Below are positions 9,072 to 17,851 of a DNA stretch of 64,000 nucleotides, one piece after another. The notes beneath the pieces are model-generated. The model was not told the origin of the DNA. It saw nothing but the letters and a program-made list of their open reading frames with translations, and searched no databases. The translations under genes and the position numbers were made by a program. Source of the stretch: Chishuiella changwenlii (GTDB lineage Bacteria > Bacteroidota > Bacteroidia > Flavobacteriales > Weeksellaceae); contig NZ_FRBH01000001.1 of the NCBI RefSeq assembly GCF_900142565.1, positions 186,001 through 250,000 of the forward strand, written 5' to 3'. Position 1 is the stretch's first letter. Each line of letters starts with the position of its first letter.

Positions 9072-9364
9072 TTATAATATAAATTTAAAATTAGTACTGA
9101 TATTAAGAACGTTGTACTTACGGATAACGCAAATAATTTAAATTTAGAAAATCTAAAATTTTGATAAAAATAAAAGTCACTTTTTCTGTAATAGTAATAA
9201 TAACAGTAGGAAGATGATTCTGATATAAATACAAAAAATAAAATATTATCAACAAAACCAAATCCTGAAATCAATACTGTTAATAATAACAATATGATAT
9301 AAATAAAAAGGTTGACTCGGTAAAAATTAAGAAAAACATAGAATCTAGTCATATTACTTAACAT
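9059..9364 (-). CDS. Small membrane protein (101 aa) linked to the ABC ATPase
   Basis: I do not recognise a family. The protein has two hydrophobic stretches near the N-terminus (about residues 17-52), a striking run of Tyr residues with an Arg/Lys centre (YCYYYYYRKSDFYFYQ, about 53-68), and a third hydrophobic stretch near the C-terminus (about 78-98). Both ends overlap neighbours: 7 bp with the upstream small gene and 13 bp with the ABC ATPase gene, which suggests translational coupling. It may be part of a minimal permease. A frameshifted remnant of a larger permease is the alternative. Confidence 0.55.
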   Translation of the reverse strand: MLSNMTRFYVFLNFYRVNLFIYIILLLLTVLISGFGFVDNILFFVFISESSSYCYYYYYRKSDFYFYQNFRFSKFKLFALSVSTTFLISVLILNLYYKCLY

Positions 9365-9591
9365 TTTCTAAATGATAAATAAAAAGGAATAAAAAATTTG
9401 AATAATTCTTGATTTGGTATTCCTGTTTTAAACTTGACAACAAAAAAATCTATCATCTTCTTATAAAAATAGAAAACAGCAATAGCTAAAAATACCCATC
9501 TGTAATCATCAATAAAATAATTTATATAAACATACCCAAAAAGTAAAACCGGTATAGTTATTAAACTGTAAGTAAGCCATTTATTTTTCAT
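9358..9591 (-). CDS. Small membrane protein (77 aa), first gene of the ABC unit
   Basis: Unrecognised. The sequence opens MKNKWLTYSLITIPVLLFGY and has two hydrophobic segments (about residues 7-25 and 31-50), then a basic/amphipathic tail ending SFRKC. The ATG of the next gene sits inside its final codons (7-bp overlap), so the two are translated together. It could be a half of a split membrane subunit. Short length and lack of a known family keep confidence moderate. Confidence 0.5.
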   Translation of the reverse strand: MKNKWLTYSLITIPVLLFGYVYINYFIDDYRWVFLAIAVFYFYKKMIDFFVVKFKTGIPNQELFKFFIPFYLSFRKC

Positions 9592-9739
9592 AACGTTAGA
9601 TTAGTTCCTTACAATTTAAAAAAATATCTTATAAATAACAACTGAAAAATAACATCTTTTTAAATGGAAGTAAGAAATTCGTGATTCGAAATTAGTTTTA
9701 GTTATATAATCTTAGTTTAAGAAAATAAGATATAACACT

Positions 9740-9781
9740 ACTTTTTACATGATACTTTTTACATGATACTTTTTACATGAT
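9740..9781. repeat. Three tandem copies of actttttacatgat
   Basis: Perfect 14-bp units at 9740-9753, 9754-9767 and 9768-9781. Same period and similar consensus as 277-318 and 53465-53506. It lies between divergent genes, about 90 bp before glnS. Confidence 0.93.
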
Positions 9782-9840
9782 GTATGAAAAACTAAATAAT
9801 GATTTTTTGAAAACTAAATCGATATTAGTACCCAATTTCG

Positions 9841-9848
9841 TACCTTTG
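9841..9848 (+). promoter_or_regulatory. Bacteroidetes -7 element for glnS
   Basis: tacctttg matches TAnnTTTG, 21 bp before the glnS ATG, giving a short leader. Confidence 0.6.
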
Positions 9849-9869
9849 CAAACTCAATCGTAACAAAAG

Positions 9870-11552
9870 ATGGAAGAAGAAAAAAAATCATTGAATTTTA
9901 TTGAGCAAATCATTGAAGATGATTTAGCTAACGGGATGCCAAAAGAAAACTTACGTTTTCGTTTTCCTCCCGAACCAAATGGTTATTTACACATTGGACA
10001 TGCAAAAGCAATTTGTCTAAACTTCGGTTTAGGACAGCGCTATAATGCTCCAGTAAACTTACGTTTTGACGACACAAATCCTGACAAAGAAGAGCAAGAA
10101 TTCGTAGATTCTATTCGCGAAGATGTGAAATGGTTAGGTTTTGAATGGGCGGAAGAACGTTATGCTTCTGATTATTTCCAGCAGCTTTACGATTGGGCTG
10201 TAGAATTAATAAAAGAAGGAAAAGCATATATCGACGATCAATCTTCTGAATTGATTAACGAACAACGTAAAACTCCTTTTGAACCAGGTATCGATTCTCC
10301 TTATAGAAATCGTCCTGTTGAGGAAAGTTTAGCTTTATTTGAAAAAATGAAAGCTGGAGAATTTGATGAAGGTACACACGTTCTACGTGCTAAAATTGAC
10401 ATGACTTCTCCTAATATGAACATGCGCGACCCTGTTATGTATCGTATCTTGAAACGTCCACATCATAGAACTGGTGATACATGGAAAATGTATCCTATGT
10501 ACGATTGGACACATGGAGAGTCTGATTATATAGAGGGAATTTCTCACTCATTATGTTCTTTAGAATTTAAAAATCACCGCGATTTATATGAGTGGTATGT
10601 GAATAATGTTGAATTAGAAAATCAAGTTCAGAAACCAAAACAACGTGAGTTTGCTCGTGGAAATGTTTCGTACATGATTACGAGTAAACGTAAATTAATG
10701 AAATTGGTACAAGAAGGTATCGTAACAGGATGGGACGATCCTCGTATGCCTACAATTTCTGGTTTACGTCGTCGTGGATATACTGCAGAATCTATTAAAA
10801 ACTTTTGGAATACTGCTGGTGTTGCTAAACGTGATAATGTATTGGATATTTCTTTATTAGAATTTTCGGTTCGTGATCATTTAAATAAAATTGCTCCTCG
10901 TGTTTTTGCTGTTATTGATCCTGTAAAAGTTGTGATAGAAAACTATCCAGAAGGACAAGTAGAAAATTTGGAAATTGAAAATAATCCTGAGGACGAAAAT
11001 GCTGGTTCTAGAATTGTTCCTTTTACAAGAGAGATTTATATAGAACGTGAAGATTTTATGGAAGAAGCTCCTAAAAAATTCTTCCGCCTTTCTTTAGGAA
11101 ATGAAGTTCGTTTAAAAGGTGCTTATTTTATAAAAGCAGAAAGAGTTGAAAAAGATGCTGATGGAAACATTACAACTATTTTTGCAACTTATGATGCTGA
11201 AACAAAATCTGGAAGTGGAACAGAGGCTTCTAAACGTAAAGTAAAAGGAACTTTACATTGGGTTTCTGCAACAGAAAATACACCAATAGAAGTACGCCAA
11301 TACGATCGTTTATTTACTGTTGAGGCACCAGATGCTGAAAAAGATGTTGATTTTTTACAGTTTGTAAACAACGATTCTTTAGAAATTAAACAAGGATTTG
11401 GAGAACCTTCTTTAAAAGAAGCTAAACCAGAAGATCAATTCCAATTTCAACGTATTGGATATTTTGCTTTAGATAGAGATTCTTCTGCCGAAAAATTAGT
11501 TTTTAACAGAACAGTTACTTTAAAAGATACTTGGGCAAAAGTAAATAAGTAA
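9870..11552 (+). CDS. glnS: Glutaminyl-tRNA synthetase
   Basis: A 560-residue class I aminoacyl-tRNA synthetase that charges tRNA-Gln. The class I HIGH motif is in [15 protein letters not shown] (His41-His44), and the KMSKS-equivalent is TSKRKL near residue 272. The N-terminal region carries the GlnRS-type FRFPPEPNG, and the C-terminal third is the beta-barrel anticodon-binding region. Full length. A Bacteroidetes -7 element lies 21 bp upstream. Downstream there is a degenerate intergenic repeat and a terminator. Confidence 0.98.
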   Translation: MEEEKKSLNFIEQIIEDDLANGMPKENLRFRFPPEPNGYLHIGHAKAICLNFGLGQRYNAPVNLRFDDTNPDKEEQEFVDSIREDVKWLGFEWAEERYASDYFQQLYDWAVELIKEGKAYIDDQSSELINEQRKTPFEPGIDSPYRNRPVEESLALFEKMKAGEFDEGTHVLRAKIDMTSPNMNMRDPVMYRILKRPHHRTGDTWKMYPMYDWTHGESDYIEGISHSLCSLEFKNHRDLYEWYVNNVELENQVQKPKQREFARGNVSYMITSKRKLMKLVQEGIVTGWDDPRMPTISGLRRRGYTAESIKNFWNTAGVAKRDNVLDISLLEFSVRDHLNKIAPRVFAVIDPVKVVIENYPEGQVENLEIENNPEDENAGSRIVPFTREIYIEREDFMEEAPKKFFRLSLGNEVRLKGAYFIKAERVEKDADGNITTIFATYDAETKSGSGTEASKRKVKGTLHWVSATENTPIEVRQYDRLFTVEAPDAEKDVDFLQFVNNDSLEIKQGFGEPSLKEAKPEDQFQFQRIGYFALDRDSSAEKLVFNRTVTLKDTWAKVNK

Positions 11553-11567
11553 GTTTTTACAATGGTC

Positions 11568-11667
11568 GCAATAAGGATTGCAATGGAAATCCTTTTTTAG
11601 AAACTGAGGTATCGAAGTTGCTAATAAAAGATTGAAATGAAAAGCCTGACCCGTAGGGATTGCCCAA
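11568..11667 (+). repeat. Degenerate intergenic repeat element, copy A
   Basis: About 100 bp with the pattern ...atcctttt...aaaagat...gaaaa...gacc...gccca. It aligns with 46038-46125 (same strand) and 45655-45740 (opposite strand) over these blocks with a variable centre. The cctttt/aaaaga halves can pair. No coding potential is evident. Confidence 0.7.
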
Positions 11668-11700
11668 ATAAATTGTAAGATTTAAATAAAATATAAAAAA

Positions 11701-11728
11701 GCTCGGACATCGTATGTTCGAGCTTTTT
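11701..11728 (+). terminator. Rho-independent terminator after glnS
   Basis: A 10-bp stem gctcggacat/atgttcgagc with loop cgt, followed by ttttt. It lies just before radC. Confidence 0.85.
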
Positions 11729-11765
11729 GGTATATTTAAAATTCTCAACCAAAAACTACCTCGTG

Positions 11766-12461
11766 ATGTATCATGAAATAAAAAATTCTATAAAAAATTG
11801 GAATGAGGATGATCGTCCTCGTGAAAAATTAGCTAGCAAAGGACGCTCCTCTCTTTCTGATGCTGAATTAATCGCTATTATTATGGGAAGCGGTAATAGA
11901 ACAGAATCTGCAGTGGAATTAGCGAAAAGAATTTTACAATCTGCTAATAATAATTGGAACGAATTAGCAAAATATTCTATTGAGGATTTATGTAAATTTA
12001 AAGGAGTTGGAGAAGCAAAAGCTATTTCTATTATTACTGCTTTGGAAATTGGTAGACGACGAAATTCTCAAGAGATTTTAGAGCGTAAAAGGATTTCTTC
12101 TAGTAAAGATGCTGCTATTATTTTTCAGCAACAAATTGGCGATTTGCCAAATGAAGAATTTTGGGTAATGTTCCTTAACCAAGGGAATAGAATTATAAAA
12201 ACTGAACAGATTTCTAGAGGCGGAATTACAAAAACATCTGTTGATATTCGTGTAATTTTTAAAAGAGCTCTAGAGCTAACAACTACTGCAATTATATTGT
12301 CTCACAATCATCCTTCTGGAAATTTAATTCCAAGCCCTGCCGATAAATCTATAACTAAAAAAATAAAAGAAGCTGCCAGTTTATTGGATATTCAGTTGAT
12401 GGATCATGTTATTGTTTCGCAAAAGAATTACTTTTCATTTTCTGACCAAGGATTAATTTAA
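11766..12461 (+). CDS. radC: RadC family protein (UPF0758, JAMM/MPN+ domain)
   Basis: 231 residues. The N-terminal part has helix-hairpin-helix-like LCKFKGVGEAKA. The C-terminal part is an MPN+ metalloprotease-like domain with the zinc ligands in LSHNHPSGNLIPSPAD (HxHxnD). Despite the historical name its role in DNA repair is unproven. I start it at ATG 11766 (MYHEIKNS); a TTG at 11727 in the same frame falls inside the glnS terminator and is unlikely. The deacetylase-like gene follows after 30 bp and may be co-transcribed. Confidence 0.94.
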   Translation: MYHEIKNSIKNWNEDDRPREKLASKGRSSLSDAELIAIIMGSGNRTESAVELAKRILQSANNNWNELAKYSIEDLCKFKGVGEAKAISIITALEIGRRRNSQEILERKRISSSKDAAIIFQQQIGDLPNEEFWVMFLNQGNRIIKTEQISRGGITKTSVDIRVIFKRALELTTTAIILSHNHPSGNLIPSPADKSITKKIKEAASLLDIQLMDHVIVSQKNYFSFSDQGLI

Positions 12462-12491
12462 TTATCTTTAAACTTTTATTGAACAATCGTT

Positions 12492-13721
12492 TTGAGCAAC
12501 TATATCGTCATATTTATCGAAAAAAGAACAAATAGAATAGATTATATAATCGATTTTATTTTTAAAGATTTTTTTGGTATTGCGTATAAAATTATTACGG
12601 ATAGAAATGAATTTATTGAATGTAAATCAGCAAAAATAAATTTATCTCATCTCGTTTTTGATGACGAAATAAATTTTAATATTGATGATATATTACTTGA
12701 AAATGATATTAAAGAAGTTATTAATTATGATGATTTAAACGAGTTTGGAAAATGTTTTTTCTGGCTTTCTCGTTACGAAGAATACATAGAAAAACCTCAT
12801 CTATTTGATAAACATAACCGTTTCTTAGGTTCTTCCTTAGATTATTCTTCTCCGATTGTTGATCTAATTTGTTTAGCAATTCAACAAAAAATAAAAGCAA
12901 AATATCCCGATATTATTTTTAAAGAAAGACATTTTGAACAAATTAATACACACGATGTAGATTATGCTTGGAAATACCTTTATCATTCTCCAAAAATAAA
13001 AATAGGGTCTCTTATTAAAAAACTTATAAAAGGAGATTTAAAGGCTTTTAAACAGCAAGTAAATGTATTATTAGGAAAGGAAAAGGATCCTTACGATACT
13101 TTTGAATATTTAGAGGAATTAGCTAAAAGAAAACAAATTAAAACCATTTTCTTTTGGTTATTGGGTGATTATTCTACATTCGATAAAAACCACAGTTGGA
13201 AAAATAAGCAACAACAAAAATTAATTGCTACACTTTCTAAATGGGCGACAATAGGAATTCATCCTTCTTATAATTCTAATGAGAATTTAGATTTATTAAC
13301 GACTGAAATTAATCGTTTAGAAATGATTTCTGAAGTTGAGATAAAGAAATCGCGCCAGCATTTTATTAAACTTCATTTTCCACAGACTTATCAACAATTG
13401 TTAATAAATGGAATTGAGGAAGATTATACAATGGGTTTTGCGAATAGAATTGGTTTTAGAGCGGGAACTTGTACGCCTTTTAAATGGTTTGATTTATCTA
13501 CTAATCAACAAACATTGTTAACAATATATCCGTTTGTAGCAATGGACGTTTCCTTGAAAAATTATTTGCAATTATCTCCAATGGAAGCCATAAAGGAAGT
13601 TAGTAGATTAAAACATGAAGTAAAAAAAGTAAATGGAACTTTTATTACATTATTCCACCAGTCTAATTTAACAGAAAATTGGTCTAACTGGAAAAAGGTT
13701 TACGAATCTATATTTGATTAA
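12492..13721 (+). CDS. Polysaccharide deacetylase-like protein
   Basis: About 409 residues. The central part has INTHDVDYAW, a NodB-type motif 1 (catalytic Asp/metal Asp), and later GIHPSYNS, a variant of the metal-binding HP motif. These are typical of the NodB-like family found in Flavobacteria. The N-terminal 120 residues look like a separate alpha/beta domain. No ATG fits: the frame is closed by TGA at 12480, and TTG at 12492 is the only good start codon before the conserved region. No signal peptide is visible, so it is predicted cytoplasmic. The substrate is unknown; a cell-wall or capsule sugar is plausible. Confidence 0.8.
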   Translation: MSNYIVIFIEKRTNRIDYIIDFIFKDFFGIAYKIITDRNEFIECKSAKINLSHLVFDDEINFNIDDILLENDIKEVINYDDLNEFGKCFFWLSRYEEYIEKPHLFDKHNRFLGSSLDYSSPIVDLICLAIQQKIKAKYPDIIFKERHFEQINTHDVDYAWKYLYHSPKIKIGSLIKKLIKGDLKAFKQQVNVLLGKEKDPYDTFEYLEELAKRKQIKTIFFWLLGDYSTFDKNHSWKNKQQQKLIATLSKWATIGIHPSYNSNENLDLLTTEINRLEMISEVEIKKSRQHFIKLHFPQTYQQLLINGIEEDYTMGFANRIGFRAGTCTPFKWFDLSTNQQTLLTIYPFVAMDVSLKNYLQLSPMEAIKEVSRLKHEVKKVNGTFITLFHQSNLTENWSNWKKVYESIFD

Positions 13722-13731
13722 CAAAAAAACA

Positions 13732-13759
13732 AAAATGAGTTTTTATAAACTCATTTTTG
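13732..13759. terminator. Bidirectional terminator between convergent genes
   Basis: aaaaatgagttt/aaactcattttt hairpin between the deacetylase-like gene (+) and the DUF6702-like gene (-). It includes the last codons of the latter. Confidence 0.75.
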
Positions 13760-14216
13760 CAACTGTATTTTTATTTGTTAAAACAATTGTATTCTTTTTA
13801 TTCTTGATATCGAACGTCACAATATTTTGCTGATCTGTAAAGATATCTGTTAATAAACTAGCTTTTACTTCTATTGAATTGATATCTGAAATATTTTCAT
13901 ATTTAAAGAATATTCTCGTAGACTTGTCATTTACTTGGTAACCATAATAAGAAGTTCCTAAAGATTTCCCGTTAATTTTAACATCAACATTATCGTTAAC
14001 ATAAGCTTTCAATTTATTTTCGAAACCAGATTTATTTCCTACATCAGAACCTACTGCTTTCTCTAAATGTGGCGTAAAGGTACGTGCAGAGATATTTAAT
14101 GTTCCCGTTTCTTGTTCGTAGTCAACTTTTATGTTTGCAGTATGAAAATCTTGTCCAAAAAGATTGAATGCTACGAATATGAAAAGTAGAGAGAATAAAT
14201 GTTTAAAATAGTTCAT
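13743..14216 (-). CDS. DUF6702-like exported protein
   Basis: A 157-residue protein with a Sec signal peptide (ends near NLFGQ, residue 22). The mature part, rich in beta strand, begins with HTANIKVDYEQETGTLNISA and TFTPHLEKAV, the pattern I associate with the DUF6702 family, whose function is unknown. Probably periplasmic. It converges on the deacetylase-like gene, sharing a terminator. A 125-bp gap containing another terminator separates it from the next gene upstream. Confidence 0.65.
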   Translation of the reverse strand: MNYFKHLFSLLFIFVAFNLFGQDFHTANIKVDYEQETGTLNISARTFTPHLEKAVGSDVGNKSGFENKLKAYVNDNVDVKINGKSLGTSYYGYQVNDKSTRIFFKYENISDINSIEVKASLLTDIFTDQQNIVTFDIKNKKNTIVLTNKNTVAKMSL

Positions 14217-14285
14217 CTTGTTTCTTTTAAATATTCAACTCAAATGAAGTGCCAAATATTATTAAAATTTAAAAAAGTTATTCAT

Positions 14286-14325
14286 AAAAATAGAGTACTA
14301 ATTATTTTATTAATACTCTATTTTT
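14286..14325 (-). terminator. Terminator of the 14342-14755 gene
   Basis: aaaaatagagta/tactctattttt stem with an inner taat/atta pairing; U-rich on the minus-strand transcript. Confidence 0.7.
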
Positions 14326-14341
14326 AATTATTATTTTATAA

Positions 14342-14755
14342 TTATGCAGGCCAAATATAATATGGTATTCTGCTTAAAATACAAATTAAACCAATTAATC
14401 CGAATACAAATACAGACATCGGAACAATTGTAGAACGTTTAAGTTTCGCATTTGCAATTGTCATAAAAACAACACCTGCAATCATCATCATTGGATGCTC
14501 TACAAATGTTAATCTTAATCCAGAATCAGACATAATATTTGAAGGTTCCATTGCAGAAAACTTCATAATATAATAAACTAATCCTACTAACAACTGTACA
14601 TGAAATATAATTGTTGTAAATAATCCAATTTTTTTAATTGTGTTATCTGTTCTTTTTTTAGACAATGCATAAATTAATGTAGAAACTACAAAAATAACAC
14701 CGATTAAAATTAAAAGATAAGCCCAACCACCATGAAATTGTTTGATAAAATCCAT
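14342..14755 (-). CDS. Four-helix integral membrane protein of unknown function
   Basis: 137 residues with four clear hydrophobic segments (about 13-30, 43-62, 86-104 and 113-131) and His residues at the membrane edge (FHGGWAY, FHVQLLVG, EHPMMMI). The positions could allow haem or metal binding, but this is inference. Similar small proteins are widespread and unnamed in Flavobacteria. It is a single-gene unit with its own terminator. Confidence 0.75.
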   Translation of the reverse strand: MDFIKQFHGGWAYLLILIGVIFVVSTLIYALSKKRTDNTIKKIGLFTTIIFHVQLLVGLVYYIMKFSAMEPSNIMSDSGLRLTFVEHPMMMIAGVVFMTIANAKLKRSTIVPMSVFVFGLIGLICILSRIPYYIWPA

Positions 14756-15061
14756 TTTAATAATTTTAGTTTTTCGTTACAAAAATAACAAACCTTTTCA
14801 CATTATTACTATTTGCTGACATATATGTGTTTTTGAAACAGTTTTTTAGAGTCTATTTAAATTTTATAGTATAAAATTGTTTATAGTTTATTTTTGAGAG
14901 ATAAATAAACAAATTTTGTAAGGATAGCTAGAAATTTTTATAAAAAATTTAATGATTTTATAGCCAAAAAGAGCCATAAACAAATAATTAGATGAATTTT
15001 AAACAGGCTCTTAGATGAATTAAAATCTTAATTCGTAATTTCGCGCAAAAGAAAATCCGAA
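14756..15061. other. AT-rich intergenic region between divergent genes
   Basis: About 306 bp. It holds a short imperfect direct repeat (ttagatgaattt at 14988 and ttagatgaatta at 15011) and a possible -7 element for trmB (taatttcg, 15036-15043, one mismatch to TAnnTTTG). No gene is visible. Confidence 0.5.
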
Positions 15062-15739
15062 ATGGGAAAAGATAAAATCAGAAGATTTAACGAAAACAAA
15101 ACTTTTGAAAATGTAGTTCAGCCAACAAGAGAAGAAGCAACAAATAATTTTATATTAAAAGGAAATTGGAATAAAGATTTTTTTAAGAATGATAATCCAA
15201 TTGTTTTAGAACTAGGTTGTGGTAAAGGTGAATACACTGTGGCTATGGCACGCAGAGATAAAGATCGTAATTTTATTGGTGTCGATATTAAAGGATCAAG
15301 ATTTTGGCGTGGAGCAAAAACTTGTTTAGAAGAAGGGATTACAAATGCTGGGTTTCTAAGAACACAAATAGAAATTATAGATCATCTTTTTGCTGAAAAT
15401 GAAGTAAGCGAAATTTGGATCACTTTCCCAGATCCACAAATAAAATACAGAAGAACAAAGCATCGTTTAACTGACCCTGAATTCTTAAGACGATACAGCA
15501 AAATATTAAAAGATGATGGAACTGTTAATTTAAAAACAGATTCTGAGTTTTTACATGGCTATACACATGGTGTTATTCATATAGAAGGACACGAAGTAAT
15601 TCGTTCTACGCACGATGTTTATCACCCAGATCATTCTGACATTCCTGCAATTGTAACAGATGTACAAACTTACTACGAATCTAAGTTTTTAGAAGAAGGT
15701 AAGAAAATTACTTACATCAAGTTTCAATTAAAATATTAA
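15062..15739 (+). CDS. trmB: tRNA (guanine-N7-)-methyltransferase
   Basis: A 225-residue Rossmann-fold methyltransferase that makes m7G46 in tRNA using S-adenosylmethionine. The SAM-binding loop is VLELGCGKGEYT, and the family-specific catalytic/tRNA region is WITFPDPQIKYRRTKHRL. Full length. It is a single gene with its own strong terminator directly downstream. Confidence 0.97.
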   Translation: MGKDKIRRFNENKTFENVVQPTREEATNNFILKGNWNKDFFKNDNPIVLELGCGKGEYTVAMARRDKDRNFIGVDIKGSRFWRGAKTCLEEGITNAGFLRTQIEIIDHLFAENEVSEIWITFPDPQIKYRRTKHRLTDPEFLRRYSKILKDDGTVNLKTDSEFLHGYTHGVIHIEGHEVIRSTHDVYHPDHSDIPAIVTDVQTYYESKFLEEGKKITYIKFQLKY

Positions 15740-15741
15740 AA

Positions 15742-15768
15742 AAAACCGCTCCAGATTGGAGCGGTTTT
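15742..15768. terminator. Terminator between trmB and the M43 protease gene
   Basis: An 11-bp stem aaaaccgctcc/ggagcggtttt with a 5-base loop. It is symmetric A/T-flanked and can serve both convergent genes. Confidence 0.88.
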
Positions 15769-15790
15769 CATTATTAACATTTACATTTCT

Positions 15791-17680
15791 CTATAACATT
15801 ACCTTCTGAGAATGTTTTGTTCCATTTTTAAGTGATACAACCACTATATAAATTTGGTTTTTAGTATTTAAATCTTTATAAAAATTATTTTTGTTGATAT
15901 TATCCCCTTTATAAATTAGTCTACCTGTAATATCTGTAATCGTAATATTAGATATAAGATCATTCGCATTAACTAAAAGAGTAGAATTATTAGTTACTAT
16001 TTCTACTTTCTTTCGTTTTAAATCATCTGTTGAAAGTGTTTCATCTTTAATTGTTACAGCATAATCTTCTACATCTCCAAATCTAGGATTACCACATGGT
16101 GTAATATTTACATTACTTAAATCAGAAATAACTCTCATTCGTAATGGTGTATTAAACACTGCATTGCTAGGAGGTGTAACATCTACTGAAGTCACACTAT
16201 TATCTCGTGAAATACCATTTTTTGATAAAACCAACTCATCAATTTCTGAAAAAACACCATCATTGTTATAATCAATATATACCTTTGTTGCCAACAAATA
16301 TCCTGTATCAGAAGTTTTAATGTTTAATTTTGTTGAAGTATTATTCGGAATAGTTGTTGTTGTTTTTGCTAAAACATAACCTTTTGTAAAATCTTTATAA
16401 AAATTATTTTCAAGCGTATTATAAGGATTCGTCCAATTATTAATTTCATTAAAATTAACATTCACTGTCCCTATAATAAAATTACCCATCCTTTCATTAG
16501 CTGTTGGGCTACAGCTAGGTGAAATAAGTGATACATTATTATCTTTTGCTTGATTGTCTAACACTGGTGAAGTATATAAATTTTCTCTATATCTTAATAA
16601 TTGAGCCATCGCTCTATCCATTTGTCCAGGTGTAAACCTATTTCTAAAACAATATGTATAAGACATTACATTTTGTTCTGCTCCTACATATGGAGAACCA
16701 GTACATTGATTAATTCTTCCTGTTAAGCATCTGAATATATTAACAGATGTATCATAAAGAGAAAGTATTGGTTCTGTATCACATACGCCATCACCATCAA
16801 TTGTACAATCATTATTTACTGGGCAAACTGCTGGTTTAGTTACATTGATTACATAATCACCATTCTCATCTCTAATATATTGACCATTTCCATCTCTTGC
16901 ATATTTTCCTTCACCTGCTACATATCCTTGGTGAGGATGAAATACTCCCAATGCATGTCCAAACTCATGCGCTAAAGTTTGTTGTCCTACTAAAGAAGCA
17001 GAACCACTCATAACTGTTCTATCATTACTTTGACTTCCTCCAGGAAAAAAAGCATATCCATTAGTTGCTTCTGCTCCCACAGCAGATTTATAAGCTACAT
17101 AAATGTTATAATATTTTGTCGATTCCCATCCATACTCTTTTACAACTTCTACATCATGTAAACCATTAAAATTAGAATTAGAATTTATACCATATTGAAC
17201 ATAGTTTTCATTACCAGATAAATCAATTCGATTAATTCCATTTGTTGGTTTTCCTTTTGGATCTATTTTCACTAATACTAATTTTACAGGAATAACAGCT
17301 CCACCATTCGTCTCATTTAGCATTCTATCTCCTGTCCCATCAAATATTTTATTGGTATAGTCAATCCAATCAATTATCTGTTGATCATTGAGGTTATTTT
17401 CAGTTCCTAAAGCATCTCCTTTACTTAAAACATGCACAACAATAGGAATTTCATAAACTTGTCCTTGTTGAATTCTTGAATTTACATTTCTTGAAAGTTC
17501 CCCACTTTTTGCAAGTCTAGATAATTCTAAATTAAAACTATCATGTTGCTTTTTAGCTTCTGGATTTTTATTGAAATATTCTTCCATTAAATAATCCGTA
17601 CCACATTCTAAAGCATTTTCTTGGGCGTAAGCACCGTTTGCAGCAAATAGTAATGCACACAAATAATAAATCTTTTTCAT
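15791..17680 (-). CDS. M43-type zinc metalloprotease with T9SS sorting domain
   Basis: 629 residues from ATG 17680 (MKKIYYLCALLFAANGAYAQ), which gives a proper signal peptide; an in-frame ATG further upstream (17809) would bury it. The zinc motif HEFGHALGVFH (HExxHxxGxxH, near residue 240) and the following Cys-rich DGDGVCDTEP region are typical of the M43 pappalysin-like family. A calcium-type GEVED domain follows (YNNDGVFSEIDE ... CGNPRFGDVEDYAV), then a C-terminal T9SS type A domain ending KHSQKVML. It is predicted to be secreted and to degrade protein outside the cell. It diverges from the M28 aminopeptidase gene. Confidence 0.93.
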   Translation of the reverse strand: MKKIYYLCALLFAANGAYAQENALECGTDYLMEEYFNKNPEAKKQHDSFNLELSRLAKSGELSRNVNSRIQQGQVYEIPIVVHVLSKGDALGTENNLNDQQIIDWIDYTNKIFDGTGDRMLNETNGGAVIPVKLVLVKIDPKGKPTNGINRIDLSGNENYVQYGINSNSNFNGLHDVEVVKEYGWESTKYYNIYVAYKSAVGAEATNGYAFFPGGSQSNDRTVMSGSASLVGQQTLAHEFGHALGVFHPHQGYVAGEGKYARDGNGQYIRDENGDYVINVTKPAVCPVNNDCTIDGDGVCDTEPILSLYDTSVNIFRCLTGRINQCTGSPYVGAEQNVMSYTYCFRNRFTPGQMDRAMAQLLRYRENLYTSPVLDNQAKDNNVSLISPSCSPTANERMGNFIIGTVNVNFNEINNWTNPYNTLENNFYKDFTKGYVLAKTTTTIPNNTSTKLNIKTSDTGYLLATKVYIDYNNDGVFSEIDELVLSKNGISRDNSVTSVDVTPPSNAVFNTPLRMRVISDLSNVNITPCGNPRFGDVEDYAVTIKDETLSTDDLKRKKVEIVTNNSTLLVNANDLISNITITDITGRLIYKGDNINKNNFYKDLNTKNQIYIVVVSLKNGTKHSQKVML

Positions 17681-17851
17681 AATTAGGTTTTTAGGTTGAT
17701 ACAAATCTAAAAAAACAAACCAATAATAAGTAACTAATACATAATTAATTAAAAAAAATATCGCTGATATTTTCCTTATTATATATATTGATTTATTAAT
17801 CATTATCATTAAAAAAATGATACATTTAGATAAATATTAAAAATACATTTT

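Noticed and set aside
11557-11748. 63-aa minus-strand ORF between glnS and radC
   Set aside because: Covers repeat copy A and the glnS terminator hairpin; not a gene.
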